Part shown: in pieces, positions 1 to 8,979 of the stretch | Numbering within the stretch: the first letter of the stretch is position 1 | Layout of the letters: every line of letters begins with the position of its first letter | Notes under the pieces: generated by a model | Told to the model about the DNA's origin: nothing | Databases searched by the model: none | Seen by the model: the letters and a program-made list of their open reading frames with translations, nothing else | Program-made: the position numbers and the translations under genes | NCBI RefSeq assembly: GCF_009834185.1 | Contig: NZ_CP047173.1 | Coordinates: 2,046,001-2,110,000 of the forward strand | DNA: 64,000 nt | Source: Rathayibacter sp. VKM Ac-2760 | GTDB lineage: Bacteria; Actinomycetota; Actinomycetes; Actinomycetales; Microbacteriaceae | Reading direction: 5' to 3'

Positions 1-742
1 CGGGCATGTGGCCGACGGCCTCGAGGACGACGTGCGATCCCTCGCCATCGGTGATCTCCATCACCTTCGCGACCCCCTCGTCGCCGCGCTCAGCGACGAC
101 GTGGGTGGCACCGAACTCGCGACCGAGGTCGGTGCGGGCCGTGTGCCGGCCCATCAAGATGATCCTCTCGGCGCCGAGCTGCTTCGCCGCGAGGACGGCG
201 GACAGCCCGACTGCACCGTCACCGATGACCGTGACGGTCTTGCCGGGCCCGACATCGCCGCGCAGGGCGGCGTGATAGCCGGTGAGGTAGACGTCGGACA
301 GCGTCAGCAGGCTCGGCATGAGCGACTCGTCGGTCCCTGCCGGGATCACGACGGCGGTTCCGTCGGCCTGCGGGACGATGAGCTTCTCCGCCTGGGTCGC
401 GGAGGGGGCACCGTCGAAGAACCCGCCGTGGACGCAGGAGGTGGTGATGCCGTCGCGGCAGAAGGGACAGGTCCCGTCCGACCACGCGAAGGGCACGATG
501 ACAGTGTCGCCGACGGAGAGGGTCGTGACGTCGTCACCGATCTGCTCGACGACTCCGATGGCCTCGTGGCCCATCCGGCGACCCTCGGGGGTGTCGCCGA
601 GGTCGTGGTACGGGTGGAGGTCGGAGCCGCAGACGCAGGCGTAGGTCACTCGGATCAGGGCCTCGGTCGGCTGCTGGATGACGGGGTCCGGGACCTCTTC
701 GACACGGACGTCGCCGGCGCCGTACATGACAGTGGCTTTCAT
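1..742 (-). CDS. Zinc-dependent alcohol dehydrogenase (medium-chain), partial
   Basis: This is the N-terminal 247 codons of a medium-chain zinc alcohol dehydrogenase; the gene runs off the left edge. The protein starts MKATVMYGAGDVRVEEVPDP. It has the catalytic-zinc motifs CGSDLH and GHEAIG, and a cysteine cluster CPFCRDGITTSC where the structural zinc normally binds. Further on is a Rossmann motif of the form VTVIGDGAVGLSAV. The family oxidises alcohols or reduces aldehydes with NAD(P); the substrate cannot be told. The ATG at 742 is preceded by GAAAGGA at good spacing. It is the first of a run of leftward redox genes. The family call is secure; the substrate is unknown. Confidence 0.9.
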   Translation of the reverse strand, partial: MKATVMYGAGDVRVEEVPDPVIQQPTEALIRVTYACVCGSDLHPYHDLGDTPEGRRMGHEAIGVVEQIGDDVTTLSVGDTVIVPFAWSDGTCPFCRDGITTSCVHGGFFDGAPSATQAEKLIVPQADGTAVVIPAGTDESLMPSLLTLSDVYLTGYHAALRGDVGPGKTVTVIGDGAVGLSAVLAAKQLGAERIILMGRHTARTDLGREFGATHVVAERGDEGVAKVMEITDGEGSHVVLEAVGHMP

Positions 743-764
743 GGTGTTCCTTTCAGGAGGGGGG

Positions 765-1256
765 TCAGTCGGTGACGCGCTCGTAGGACACGCGCCAGGT
801 CTCGGCAGGGTCGGTAGGGGTGAGGACGAGAGTGTCGTCCGTCACCTCGAAGCTGCGGGTCAGGGTCTGTCCGATCAGGTCGCGCACGGCAGCCGATTCG
901 ACGTCGACCGAGAACGTGTCCTCGTCGTCGTCGATGGTCGCGGGGCCGTAGAACGCCTCGTAGCCGTTGATCGTGTACGGACCGTCGGAAGCTGCCGTAT
1001 CGGGGTTCATCGCCTGCACCGAGACGGTCGAGGGGGTGATGACGATCTGGCCGCTGTACGGGATGGACTGGAACTCACCAGTTGCGCTGTCCTCGAGCGA
1101 CGTCATCGACCAGGTTCCGACCAGGGAGTCGGAGTCGGCCGAGGCGATGCTCTCGGTGGGGTCCTGTTCGGCTGAGCCGGCGCTGGTGGAACAGGCGGTG
1201 AGGGTGGCCAGGAGGCCGGCGGCCAGGGCTGGGGCGATCAGTCTTCGGGTGGTCAC
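765..1256 (-). CDS. Lipocalin-like secreted lipoprotein
   Basis: A 163-residue protein with a lipoprotein signal peptide: basic start MTTRRL, hydrophobic stretch, then lipobox LTAC with the modified cysteine near residue 22. A low-complexity acidic linker follows, then a compact domain opening LVGTWSMTSLED. That G-x-W start and the later strand pattern (LTRSFEVTDDTLVLTP, then W-R-V-SYERV) are typical of bacterial lipocalin-like domains. Such proteins sit on the outer face of the membrane and are presumed to bind small hydrophobic ligands. It ends 22 bp before the dehydrogenase start, so the two could be co-transcribed. The fold is inferred from motifs; the ligand is unknown. Confidence 0.7.
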   Translation of the reverse strand: MTTRRLIAPALAAGLLATLTACSTSAGSAEQDPTESIASADSDSLVGTWSMTSLEDSATGEFQSIPYSGQIVITPSTVSVQAMNPDTAASDGPYTINGYEAFYGPATIDDDEDTFSVDVESAAVRDLIGQTLTRSFEVTDDTLVLTPTDPAETWRVSYERVTD

Positions 1257-1362
1257 GAAGCGTCCTCTCGGGTTCGTCGGGGCGGGTCTGAACGACCGTA
1301 AGCCGCGTGGGTGAGGCGCAAGGAGGGTCGGTCAGGGCCCCTCTGCACAGTCGTGGAGCGGC

Positions 1363-1698
1363 TCAGCGGACGCGGGTCCAGGTGCCGTGCAGCTGAATGA
1401 ACTGCCCGCCGATGACGGAGCTGGCCATGCAGGCGCCGTCGGTGTAGTCCTCGATGTGGGTCACGTGATCGCCGGAGTCGGGTTCGGTCCAGCGGACGAC
1501 GTAGAGGCCGTCGCGGACCTGGGTGGCGGTGTACTCCATCGTCTCGGTGCGCCCCTTGATGGCTCCGCCGGTGACGGTGAAGGTGACGTGGGTCTCGGTG
1601 AAGCTGATCTCCACAGTGAAGTGCCCGAGCGGGGTGTCGGGGCCGAGGTCGGCGAGCCAGGTCTGGCCGATGCTGGGGAGTTGTGCGGTGCTGTTCAT
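1363..1698 (-). CDS. MoaF-like small beta-barrel protein
   Basis: A 111-residue cytoplasmic protein with no signal peptide. It has the regular beta pattern of small MoaF-related proteins: a start like IGQTWLADLG, alternating hydrophobic strands, a central YVVRWTEPDSGDHVTHIEDY and a closing GTWTRV. The strand-turn pattern W-x-E-x(n)-G-x-x-V-x-H-x-E-D-Y resembles the MoaF_like family, single-domain relatives of a protein first noted near molybdenum-cofactor genes. Their biochemical role is not established. It lies between a lipoprotein gene and a quinone oxidoreductase, all leftward, which suggests a redox or stress context. The family call rests on remembered pattern only. Confidence 0.6.
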   Translation of the reverse strand: MNSTAQLPSIGQTWLADLGPDTPLGHFTVEISFTETHVTFTVTGGAIKGRTETMEYTATQVRDGLYVVRWTEPDSGDHVTHIEDYTDGACMASSVIGGQFIQLHGTWTRVR

Positions 1699-1765
1699 GT
1701 GGTGCTCTTCTTTCTCGGAGGTGGTGTTGTGCAGTGGGGTCGGGTTCGGTGGAGGGCGGGGTCGG

Positions 1766-2713
1766 TCAGAATTCGAGGATCAGGCGCCCGCGAAGGCCGC
1801 CGCGCTCGAGGCGGGCATGCGCACCGGCGGCCTCCGTGTCGGGGAGGACGGCGGCGATGCGGATGCTGAGGGCGCCGGACCCGGCGAGGCCGGCCAGCTT
1901 CGAGATGGCGTCGTGGCGGAGATTCGAGCTCATGACGTACGAGCCGAAGACGGAGATCCCGCGCCCGGGATCGACCTCCGTGGGGAGGTAGAAGGCGATC
2001 TGGCCGCCGTCGCGGACGGCACATGTGACCTGGTCGGTCAGGATCGCGGCGTCGGCGAGTGCGTCCGCTCCGCGACCGCCGGTGGCGGCGAGCACGCCGT
2101 CGCTGAAGTCGGTGTGGCGGTCGATGACGTGCGCGGCGCCGAACCCGCGGACCAGGGCCTCGTCGGCTCCGGACGCCGCGACGATGACGGTGAGACCGCG
2201 TCGCGCGGCGAGCTCGACGAGGTAGCCGCCGACGGCGCCGGTCGCACCGGTGACCGCGAGCACGTCGCCGGGCGAGAGAGCGAGGTGCTCGAGCGTGATC
2301 TCAGCGGTGAGGGCGTTGGACAGGAACGCCGCGGCCTGCGGGAAGTCCAGCGCCGCCGGCATCTTCGCCACCGAGGCGCTCGGCAGGACGACGTACTCGC
2401 TGTACCCGCCGTGGCTGCCCTCCGGTACGACGAAGCCGATCGCCGCGTCACCCACACTCACGTCGGCTTCGGCAGGCTGGCTCGGCCCTACCTCGTCGAT
2501 GACGCCGGAGACGTCCATCCCGGGGACGACGGGCTCGGCGATAGTGCCGTCCTTTCCGGCGAAGCCGCCGGAGCGGATGATGGCATCGACCGGGTTCACG
2601 GCGGCCGATCGGACTCGGATCCGGACTTCGCCGGGGCCGGCGTGCGGCTCGGGGATCTCCAGGACCTGCAGGACCTCGGGGCTGCCGTAAGCGGTCAGAC
2701 CGATGGCTTTCAC
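1766..2713 (-). CDS. NADP-dependent quinone oxidoreductase-like protein (zinc-free MDR)
   Basis: A 315-residue medium-chain dehydrogenase/reductase of the quinone-reductase branch. The N-terminal GroES-like domain starts MKAIGLTAYGSPEVLQVLEI and contains VNPVDAIIRSG. The nucleotide fold has the motif VTGATGAVGGYLVELAARRG. The zinc ligands of alcohol dehydrogenases are absent, as expected for this branch. Length is normal (about 310-330). These enzymes reduce quinones or alpha,beta-unsaturated carbonyls with NADPH. The gene is divergent from an XRE-type regulator starting at 2863, with a 150-bp spacer containing an inverted repeat, so that regulator probably controls it. Confidence 0.88.
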   Translation of the reverse strand: MKAIGLTAYGSPEVLQVLEIPEPHAGPGEVRIRVRSAAVNPVDAIIRSGGFAGKDGTIAEPVVPGMDVSGVIDEVGPSQPAEADVSVGDAAIGFVVPEGSHGGYSEYVVLPSASVAKMPAALDFPQAAAFLSNALTAEITLEHLALSPGDVLAVTGATGAVGGYLVELAARRGLTVIVAASGADEALVRGFGAAHVIDRHTDFSDGVLAATGGRGADALADAAILTDQVTCAVRDGGQIAFYLPTEVDPGRGISVFGSYVMSSNLRHDAISKLAGLAGSGALSIRIAAVLPDTEAAGAHARLERGGLRGRLILEF

Positions 2714-2750
2714 GGTGTGTACTCCTTTTCGTCATGGTGACTTCGTCGTG

Positions 2751-2768
2751 GTGACGTCGTGATGTCAC
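2751..2768. promoter_or_regulatory. Inverted repeat in the divergent spacer, possible operator
   Basis: GTGAC and GTCAC arms separated by eight bases lie between the quinone oxidoreductase start (2713, leftward) and the XRE regulator start (2863, rightward). The position suits an operator for the regulator, but the arms are short and could be chance. Confidence 0.3.
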
Positions 2769-2862
2769 GGTGCCACCGCGACGAGCAGCGCTGAAGGGGA
2801 AGGAAAGTTCCCCCTCTTGGTTCTCTCGCATCCATGGGTCTTCGATTTGCGAGGATGTTCTG

Positions 2863-3711
2863 GTGGTGGCGGAGATGCGGTGGCAGGAGCTCGGCGATTT
2901 CCTGCGCGCGCGGCGGGCGGAGCTGAAGCCCAGCGATCTCGGGCTGGTCGATACGGCAGGGGCGCGCCGTGTACCGGGCCTGCGACGGGAGGAGATCGCC
3001 CGGGCCGCATCGATCAGCACGGACTACTACACCCGTCTCGAGCAGGGCCGGCTGCCCGCTTCGGCACCGGTCCTCGACGAGTTGTCGAGGGTGCTGAGAC
3101 TGACCGCCGATCAGCGGACCTATCTGGGCGACCTGGCAGGCAAGGTGCTGCCGACCGCTCCCGCCGTCGGCGGGCGATCGGTCGCCCCACCGGTGCAGCG
3201 GATGCTCGACGATCTCCGCCTGACGCCCGCGTTCGTCATGGGCCCGCGGACCGAGATCCTCGCGTGGAATGCTCTCGGCGCGGCTCTCATCACCGACTTC
3301 GCCGCGATTCCCGAGCCGGAGCGCCTCTTCATCCGCCTGCTCTTCACCGACCCGCGCATGCGGGCGCTCTACGCCGACTGGCACAGCGTGGTCGACCTCG
3401 CTCTCGCACAGCTCCGGATGGACAGCGCTCGAGACCCCGACGACCAGCGACTCCACGCGCTCGTCGCCGATCTCAGCGCCCGTGACCCGGCTTTCGCCGA
3501 GCTCTGGCGAACTCACGAAGTCGCGACGCGCAGCACCGGAGGGAAGATCCTGCACCACCCGATCGTCGGCGAGCTCGCGCTCGACTGGGCCGCGCTGACG
3601 GTCGGCGCCGACGTGGGCGCCACGATCATCGTCTGGACCGCCGACCCCGGATCGGACTCGCACCTGCGCCTGCGGCGGCTGGCGGACCTCGCCGCGAGCG
3701 GTCAGGTGTAG
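2863..3711 (+). CDS. XRE-family regulator with MLTR (MmyB-like) ligand domain
   Basis: A cytoplasmic transcription factor of 282 residues. The N-terminal helix-turn-helix reads RRVPGLRREEIARAASISTD followed by YYTRLEQG, the signature of the actinobacterial XRE group. From about residue 105 comes a PAS-like MLTR domain (PAFVMGPRTEILAWNALGAA ... FTDPRMRALYADW). This group commonly represses a neighbouring oxidoreductase or transporter gene and responds to a small molecule. The GTG at 2863 was chosen because GAGGA lies seven bases upstream; ATG at 2875 is possible. It is divergent from the quinone oxidoreductase gene. Its 3' end overlaps the convergent DUF6644 gene by 10 bp. Confidence 0.85.
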   Translation: MVAEMRWQELGDFLRARRAELKPSDLGLVDTAGARRVPGLRREEIARAASISTDYYTRLEQGRLPASAPVLDELSRVLRLTADQRTYLGDLAGKVLPTAPAVGGRSVAPPVQRMLDDLRLTPAFVMGPRTEILAWNALGAALITDFAAIPEPERLFIRLLFTDPRMRALYADWHSVVDLALAQLRMDSARDPDDQRLHALVADLSARDPAFAELWRTHEVATRSTGGKILHHPIVGELALDWAALTVGADVGATIIVWTADPGSDSHLRLRRLADLAASGQV

Positions 3712-4196
3712 GCGAGGAAGCGGCCCGCGAAGACGACACCCGTCCACGCCGACACCGACACTCCAGCGGCGATCCGAGCGGCGATCGGTGTCGTGGCGGC
3801 GTCCGCCCACTCCGGTACACGGCGGTAGACGCCGCGGTGGAACGCGAGGACGTTCACGACCGCCACCAGCAGGAGCCCGAGCTTCCACGGAGCGGCGCCG
3901 GCACCGGCGATCACCGTCGTCTGCGCGCTGAACAGAGCGACCCCTGTGACGAGCGCGATGACGAGGCCCACGTGCGAGACCGGCAGGAGGTACCGAGCGG
4001 CCGTCGTCACGGAGACGACCCGGCTCCCCACCCCCAGGAGACGCAGATCGAAGGCGAACGCCGGTCCGATCAGTACAGCGATCCCGAGGATGTGGAGGCT
4101 CTCGAGGGTGGGGTACAGGAACGGGGTCCCTCGCACGCTCTCACCGAGCATCGATCCCTGCAGCCACTGAAGGATGTTCTCGAGCCAGATGGGCAT
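3702..4196 (-). CDS. DUF6644-like integral membrane protein
   Basis: A 164-residue protein starting MPIWLENILQWLQGSMLGES. Hydrophobic segments cover roughly residues 33-55, 70-92, 98-117 and 140-160, giving four likely membrane helices. A conserved-looking HILGIAVLIGPAFAFDLRLL sits in the first helix. The layout matches the DUF6644 family of unknown function. The ATG at 4196 follows a GAG-rich site inside the 11-bp gap after the preceding gene. It lies directly downstream of a DUF6152-like gene, a pairing I recall from other bacteria, so the two probably work together at the membrane. No function is claimed. Confidence 0.65.
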   Translation of the reverse strand: MPIWLENILQWLQGSMLGESVRGTPFLYPTLESLHILGIAVLIGPAFAFDLRLLGVGSRVVSVTTAARYLLPVSHVGLVIALVTGVALFSAQTTVIAGAGAAPWKLGLLLVAVVNVLAFHRGVYRRVPEWADAATTPIAARIAAGVSVSAWTGVVFAGRFLAYT

Positions 4197-4207
4197 CTCG
4201 CTGCCGC

Positions 4208-4993
4208 TCAGCTCTGCCGAGTACGGCGCCTGAGATACAGGACGCTGCCTGCGATCCCGGCGACGACGACGATCCCGACGACGGCCCACACACTCGCCGT
4301 GGCGGTGGCGCCTTCTTCGGACGCCCCCTCGGCGTCGCCCGCTTCAGGCGATGCCTCTCCGGCAGCTGGTGACTCCTCCACCGGATCAGCGGCGGTCGAC
4401 GTGGTCGCTGGACTCGGTGTCGTTCCCACAGCGGAGGAGCCGGCCGAGGCAGGCAACGGTGCGCGGACGGGAAGCGTGCTTCCGAGCACCTGGTTCACGG
4501 GCACAGCATCGTCTCCGTACCAGAACACGACCGGCCGGAAGAGAGCGTCATCGGTCCGATTGACGTAGCCGACGCCCTGGAAGCGCTCGCCCACCGTCAG
4601 AGGCCGGTCGAGCCCCCAGCGGCCCGTGTAGGCCGGCGGCGCGATGATCACCTCGAGTTCGTCCCGTGGACCGGTGTAGGCGAGGGCTGACGTGACGCGG
4701 ATGCTGTCCTCGGGATCCTGGAGGTCGTCCGGGATCGCGAGTTCGGGAGTGTCCGCAGGCAGTTCCGAGTCGAGGGTCGTGTCGAAGTAGGAGTGCGGTT
4801 CGCCCCAGCTGCCCTCCGATGCCACGGTCCCGGCGATGTAGACGAGTTCATCGGTCTCGAAGCCGTCCCAGCCGTGATGCGCCGCGGCGGGCGTGGGTGT
4901 CAGGACGACGATCGCTGCTGCCAGTGCGATCGCTATCGGGGTGGTCGTGCGCAGAAGAGAGGCGGGACGGCGGGGGGGAATGGTGGCGCTCAA
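4208..4993 (-). CDS. DUF6152-like secreted, membrane-anchored protein
   Basis: A 261-residue protein with a signal peptide (RRPASLLRTT, hydrophobic core, then TPAAAHHGW). The HHGWDGF motif just after the predicted cleavage site is characteristic of DUF6152 proteins. A globular part follows (about residues 45-165), then an acidic Ala/Glu/Thr-rich linker, one membrane helix (VWAVVGIVVVAGIAGSVLYL) and a basic tail, so it is anchored with the domain outside. The paired histidines suggest metal binding, which is inference. I chose the TTG at 4993 because AAGGAG lies six bases upstream; a longer reading to ATG 5050 has no such site. It is co-oriented with the DUF6644 gene, 11 bp apart. Confidence 0.65.
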   Translation of the reverse strand: MSATIPPRRPASLLRTTTPIAIALAAAIVVLTPTPAAAHHGWDGFETDELVYIAGTVASEGSWGEPHSYFDTTLDSELPADTPELAIPDDLQDPEDSIRVTSALAYTGPRDELEVIIAPPAYTGRWGLDRPLTVGERFQGVGYVNRTDDALFRPVVFWYGDDAVPVNQVLGSTLPVRAPLPASAGSSAVGTTPSPATTSTAADPVEESPAAGEASPEAGDAEGASEEGATATASVWAVVGIVVVAGIAGSVLYLRRRTRQS

Positions 4994-5065
4994 AGGGGGC
5001 TCCTTCCAGAGGGCATGCGATTTCCCCTCACGGTAGGTCCGTGCTCTCAATTCTGAGAGGGTCTC

Positions 5066-5974
5066 TCAGAACCCCTCAGAATCGGAGGCGCTCCGGCGTC
5101 CAGAGCGGTACATCGATGGCGACACCCCGTGCAGGCGGCTGAACTGCCGGCTGAAGTAGAGCGGGTCGGAATAGCCGACCGCGCGTGCGACCTCGCCGAC
5201 CGGGAGGCGCTGCACGTCGAAGAGCTCACGGGCCCGCGACATCCGGATCTGCAGCTGATACCCCTGCACGGACATCCCGAACCTGAGCCGGAACTGCGCC
5301 GAGAAGTGCGAGACGCTCACGTGCGAGGCGGCGGCGAACTGCGCGGCCGACGCTTTCGTCATCAGGTCACTGCGAAGGCTCGCGGCCGCCGCCTCGAGGA
5401 TTCCGGCGAGATCGCGATGCGCGGGCCGATCGGCGACGATCACGCTGAGCAGGTGCCAGGCCGTCCCGGCGGCTCGCGTCAGGTTCGCCGTGGTGAGGTC
5501 CTCCTCCATCGCCGTCACCACTCGCGCGAGCAGCCCGGTGACGGTGAAGAACGTCACGGGCCGCCGGACCGGGTCCGCCTCCGTCATCCCGTGCGCCCGC
5601 AGGAATGCAGAGAGGGAGTCGCCGGCGGCGTGCAGCCACCAGACGGTCCATGGATCACCGCCGGCCGCGCCGTAGGCGTGCGCTCGGCCCGGCGGTACGA
5701 CCAGCACGTCGCCGGGGCCGATCTCGATGCGCCCGGAGCCGGTGTCGCACCAGCCTCGCCCCTCGACGCAGGCGATCACGATCGCTTCCGCGATCGGGTC
5801 CATGCGGGTGCGGAAGTGCCCGGCGGCTCGCGGGAAGTATCCGCAGTCGGTCACCATGAGCCCCGGATGGCGGGGATCGGCGCGGTATGCGGAGCTCACG
5901 GGTTGCGGGACGACGATCATCCGCTCACCATCGAACGTCTGCGGGGCGTCGCCCGGCTCGTCCACGCCGCTCAA
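5066..5974 (-). CDS. AraC-family transcriptional regulator with cupin sensor
   Basis: A 302-residue regulator. The N-terminal half is an AraC-type cupin arm (GRIEIGPGDVLVVPPGRAHA is the jelly-roll signature). The C-terminal 100 residues carry two helix-turn-helix units, FAAASHVSVSHFSAQFRLRF and VGEVARAVGYSDPLYFSRQF, closing with GVSPSMYR. Such proteins usually sense a sugar and activate catabolic genes. It is divergent from the GH2 enzyme gene at 6061 with an 86-bp spacer, so that gene is the likely target. Length and domain order are normal. The effector is unknown. Confidence 0.9.
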   Translation of the reverse strand: MSGVDEPGDAPQTFDGERMIVVPQPVSSAYRADPRHPGLMVTDCGYFPRAAGHFRTRMDPIAEAIVIACVEGRGWCDTGSGRIEIGPGDVLVVPPGRAHAYGAAGGDPWTVWWLHAAGDSLSAFLRAHGMTEADPVRRPVTFFTVTGLLARVVTAMEEDLTTANLTRAAGTAWHLLSVIVADRPAHRDLAGILEAAAASLRSDLMTKASAAQFAAASHVSVSHFSAQFRLRFGMSVQGYQLQIRMSRARELFDVQRLPVGEVARAVGYSDPLYFSRQFSRLHGVSPSMYRSGRRSASDSEGF

Positions 5975-6060
5975 CGAGACGCAAGTCGACTGGACATCCG
6001 TCCATGTTAGGCGGCGATCACTGCATTCCGGGCGCCCCCTCGCGTGCCGAGACTGGGCTC

Positions 6061-8934
6061 ATGACGACCGGGACGACAGCAGCCAGCACTCTCCACGACC
6101 TCGCCGGAACCTGGACGGCCGTGCTCGATCCGCACGGGGTCGGCGAGCGGGAGTCGTGGTTCGCCCGCGACCTCTCCGCGGCGGAATCCAGCGCCGAGGT
6201 CCAGCTCCCCGGCTCCGTCCAGGCGCAGGGGCTCGGAGCGGCGCCCGATGTCGCGACGGAGTGGGTCGGCGCCGCCGTCGACCATCCCTTCTACTCGGAC
6301 GAGCGTTACGCGCCCTACCGACGGTCGGGCGCGCTGAAGGTCCCGTTCTTCCTCCAGCCCGAGCGCGTCTTCACCGGCCAGGTCTGGTACCAGCGCACCA
6401 TCGAGATCGCCGGTGACGCCCGGAGCCACGAGCTCACCCTCGAGCGCGTGCACTGGGAGTCGACGGTCTGGATCGACGACGAGCGCCTCGGCTCCCAGCG
6501 GAGCCTCTCCACGCCCCACCGGTTCGTGCTGCCCCCCGCCCTCGCGCCGGGCCACCACCGCCTGACGATCCGCGTGGACAACTCGATGATCGTCGACGTG
6601 GGCACCAACGCGCACAGCGTCACCGACCACACCCAGGGCAGCTGGAACGGCGTCATCGGCACGATCACACTGCGCCCGATCGAGCCCGTGCGCCTGGAGC
6701 GGCTGAGCGTGCATCCCGACATCGCCACCCGCTCGATCACGGTCACGACCTCGATCCTCGCGGACTCGGTCGACGGCTTCGAGGGCACGCTGACCCTCGA
6801 GAGCCGTCCGCTCGGCGACCCGGCGTCCACGCCGCCCGCCTCCCTCCGGCTCCAGATCGCCGTCGCCCCCGAGCGCTTCCGCCGTGGCCGCGCCACCTCG
6901 GGGACCCACCTCGACACCGTCCTGCCTCTCGGCGAGGACGCCCCGCTGTGGGACGAGTTCGACCCCGCTCTGCACCGGTTGACCGCCACGCTCGAGACTC
7001 ACTCGGCGGCCGGGCACGCGGTCCACACCCGGAGCACCGTCTTCGGTCTGCGCGAGGTGACCGTCTCCGGCACGCACATTCAGGTGAACGGCCGGCCGGT
7101 CTTCCTCCGCGGGGCCCTCGAGTGCTGCGTCTTCCCCCTCACCGGGTACCCGCCGACCGATCGGCAGAGCTGGGACCGCCTACTGTCGACCTGCCGCGCG
7201 TACGGGCTGAACCACCTGCGCTTCCACTCCTGGTGCCCGCCGGCCGCGGCCTTCGAGGCCGCCGACGCCGCCGGGATGTACCTCCAGATCGAGGGCCCGA
7301 TCTGGGCGAACCAGGGCGCCGCGATCGGCGAGGGCCGCGACGTCGACACGTACCTCGAGGAGGAGACGCGGCGGATCGTCGACGAGTTCGGCGACCACCC
7401 CTCCTTCCTCCTGATGGCGCACGGCAACGAGCCCGCGGGACGCGACGCCGAATTCCTCGGCGACTGGGTCGCGACCTGGCGCCGGCGCGACCCCCGCCGC
7501 CTCTACACGACGGCCGGCGGCTGGCCGGCCCTCTCGGTGAGCGACTTCGACTGCATCCCGGAGCCGCGCCTTCAGGCCTGGGGCGAGGGGCTCGACTCGC
7601 GGATCAACGCGACCCCGCCCGCGACGACGGCGGACTACTCCGCGTGGGTCGAGCGCACCCCCCGGCCGATCGTGACCCACGAGGCCGGGCAGTGGTGCGC
7701 GCACCCGGACGTCGACGCGATCGCGAGTTACACGGGAGTGATGAGACCGACCGCACTCGAGATCGTCCGCGACTTCCTCCAGCAGTCCGAGCTGCTCGAC
7801 CAGTCCGCCGACCTCGTTCACGCCTCGGGCCGGCTGCAGCTGCTCTGCTACAAGGAGGAGATCGAGGCGGCGCTGCGCACACCCGGCTTCGGCGGGATCC
7901 AGCTGCTGGGCCTCTCGGACTTCCCCGGACAGGGCACCGCACCGGTCGGCGTCCTCGACGCGTTCTGGGAGGACAAGGGCTACACGACCGCCGCGGAGTT
8001 CTCGCGGTTCTTCGCGCCGACCGTGCCCCTCGCCCTGCTCCCCCGGCGCACCTTCGCCGTCGGCGACGAGGTCGAGGCCGAGGTGCGGGTGGCCCACTTC
8101 GGCCCGCAACCGCTCGACGCCGAGATCGCCTGGCAGCTGGTCGGCGACGACGGGTCGGTCGTCTCGGCGGGAGCACTCGAACCGCAGACGATCGCGGCCG
8201 GCGGCGTGCATTCGGCCGGGCGGATGACCGCTCCGCTCGACGGCATCACGACCGCTCAGCGTCTTCGCCTGGTGATCGCTGTCGGCGATCGGAGCCCGGA
8301 GGGCGGAGGGCGCGTCGCCGAGAACGACTGGGAGATCTGGGTCTACCCGCCGATCGGCGACGCAGAGCTCGATCCCGGGGACACGCTGGTGACCCGCGAC
8401 GTGGAGGAGGCGCTCTCGGCCCTCTCCTCGGGTTCCACTGTGCTGCTCGTGCCCGAGGACGCCCCCTCCCCCGTCGCGTTCGGCTTCTCGCCGGTGTTCT
8501 GGAACACCTCCTGGACGAACGGGCAGGCCCCGCACACGCTCGGGATCCTCTGCGACCCGCAGCACCCGGCCCTCGCCGGCTTCCCGACCGACCCGCACAC
8601 GAACTGGCAGTGGTGGGAGCTGCTGCACGGGGCGAAGGCGCTCGACCTCACCGCGCTCGGCGCCCGCGCCCGGCCGATCGTGCAGGTCATCGACAGCTGG
8701 TTCGACGCGCGCCGGCTCGGCCTCCTGCTGGAGGCGCGCGTCGGCGCCGGCCGCCTTCTGCTCTGCACCCTCGACGTCGTGAACGGCCTCGACGAGCGCG
8801 CCGTCGCGCGACGGCTCCGCGTGAGTCTGCAGCGTCACCTGCTGCGCGCCGACGTCGAGCCGGGATTCGAACTCGCTCCCGCCGAGCTACGAACTCTTCT
8901 CCATCGATCTGGTCCTGCCGACCTCAACGGTTGA
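6061..8934 (+). CDS. Glycoside hydrolase family 2 enzyme (cytoplasmic)
   Basis: A 957-residue protein without signal peptide. It has the GH2 order: an N-terminal sugar-binding jelly roll (about 30-190, with LTLERVHWESTVWIDDERLG), an immunoglobulin-like domain (about 200-330), then a TIM barrel opening VNGRPVFLRGALECCVFPLT. The acid/base is Glu457 in HGNEPAG. The probable nucleophile is Glu541 in THEAGQW. About 400 further residues contain beta-rich domains. GH2 enzymes remove beta-galactosyl, glucuronyl, mannosyl or related groups; the specificity is not evident. The ATG at 6061 was preferred over upstream in-frame starts because the protein homology begins there. It probably acts on imported plant oligosaccharides under the divergent AraC regulator. 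Confidence 0.88.
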   Translation: MTTGTTAASTLHDLAGTWTAVLDPHGVGERESWFARDLSAAESSAEVQLPGSVQAQGLGAAPDVATEWVGAAVDHPFYSDERYAPYRRSGALKVPFFLQPERVFTGQVWYQRTIEIAGDARSHELTLERVHWESTVWIDDERLGSQRSLSTPHRFVLPPALAPGHHRLTIRVDNSMIVDVGTNAHSVTDHTQGSWNGVIGTITLRPIEPVRLERLSVHPDIATRSITVTTSILADSVDGFEGTLTLESRPLGDPASTPPASLRLQIAVAPERFRRGRATSGTHLDTVLPLGEDAPLWDEFDPALHRLTATLETHSAAGHAVHTRSTVFGLREVTVSGTHIQVNGRPVFLRGALECCVFPLTGYPPTDRQSWDRLLSTCRAYGLNHLRFHSWCPPAAAFEAADAAGMYLQIEGPIWANQGAAIGEGRDVDTYLEEETRRIVDEFGDHPSFLLMAHGNEPAGRDAEFLGDWVATWRRRDPRRLYTTAGGWPALSVSDFDCIPEPRLQAWGEGLDSRINATPPATTADYSAWVERTPRPIVTHEAGQWCAHPDVDAIASYTGVMRPTALEIVRDFLQQSELLDQSADLVHASGRLQLLCYKEEIEAALRTPGFGGIQLLGLSDFPGQGTAPVGVLDAFWEDKGYTTAAEFSRFFAPTVPLALLPRRTFAVGDEVEAEVRVAHFGPQPLDAEIAWQLVGDDGSVVSAGALEPQTIAAGGVHSAGRMTAPLDGITTAQRLRLVIAVGDRSPEGGGRVAENDWEIWVYPPIGDAELDPGDTLVTRDVEEALSALSSGSTVLLVPEDAPSPVAFGFSPVFWNTSWTNGQAPHTLGILCDPQHPALAGFPTDPHTNWQWWELLHGAKALDLTALGARARPIVQVIDSWFDARRLGLLLEARVGAGRLLLCTLDVVNGLDERAVARRLRVSLQRHLLRADVEPGFELAPAELRTLLHRSGPADLNG

Positions 8935-8979
8935 CGCCGGGGTGTTCTGAGACTCACTTCATGTCGCGAACTCTGGACT

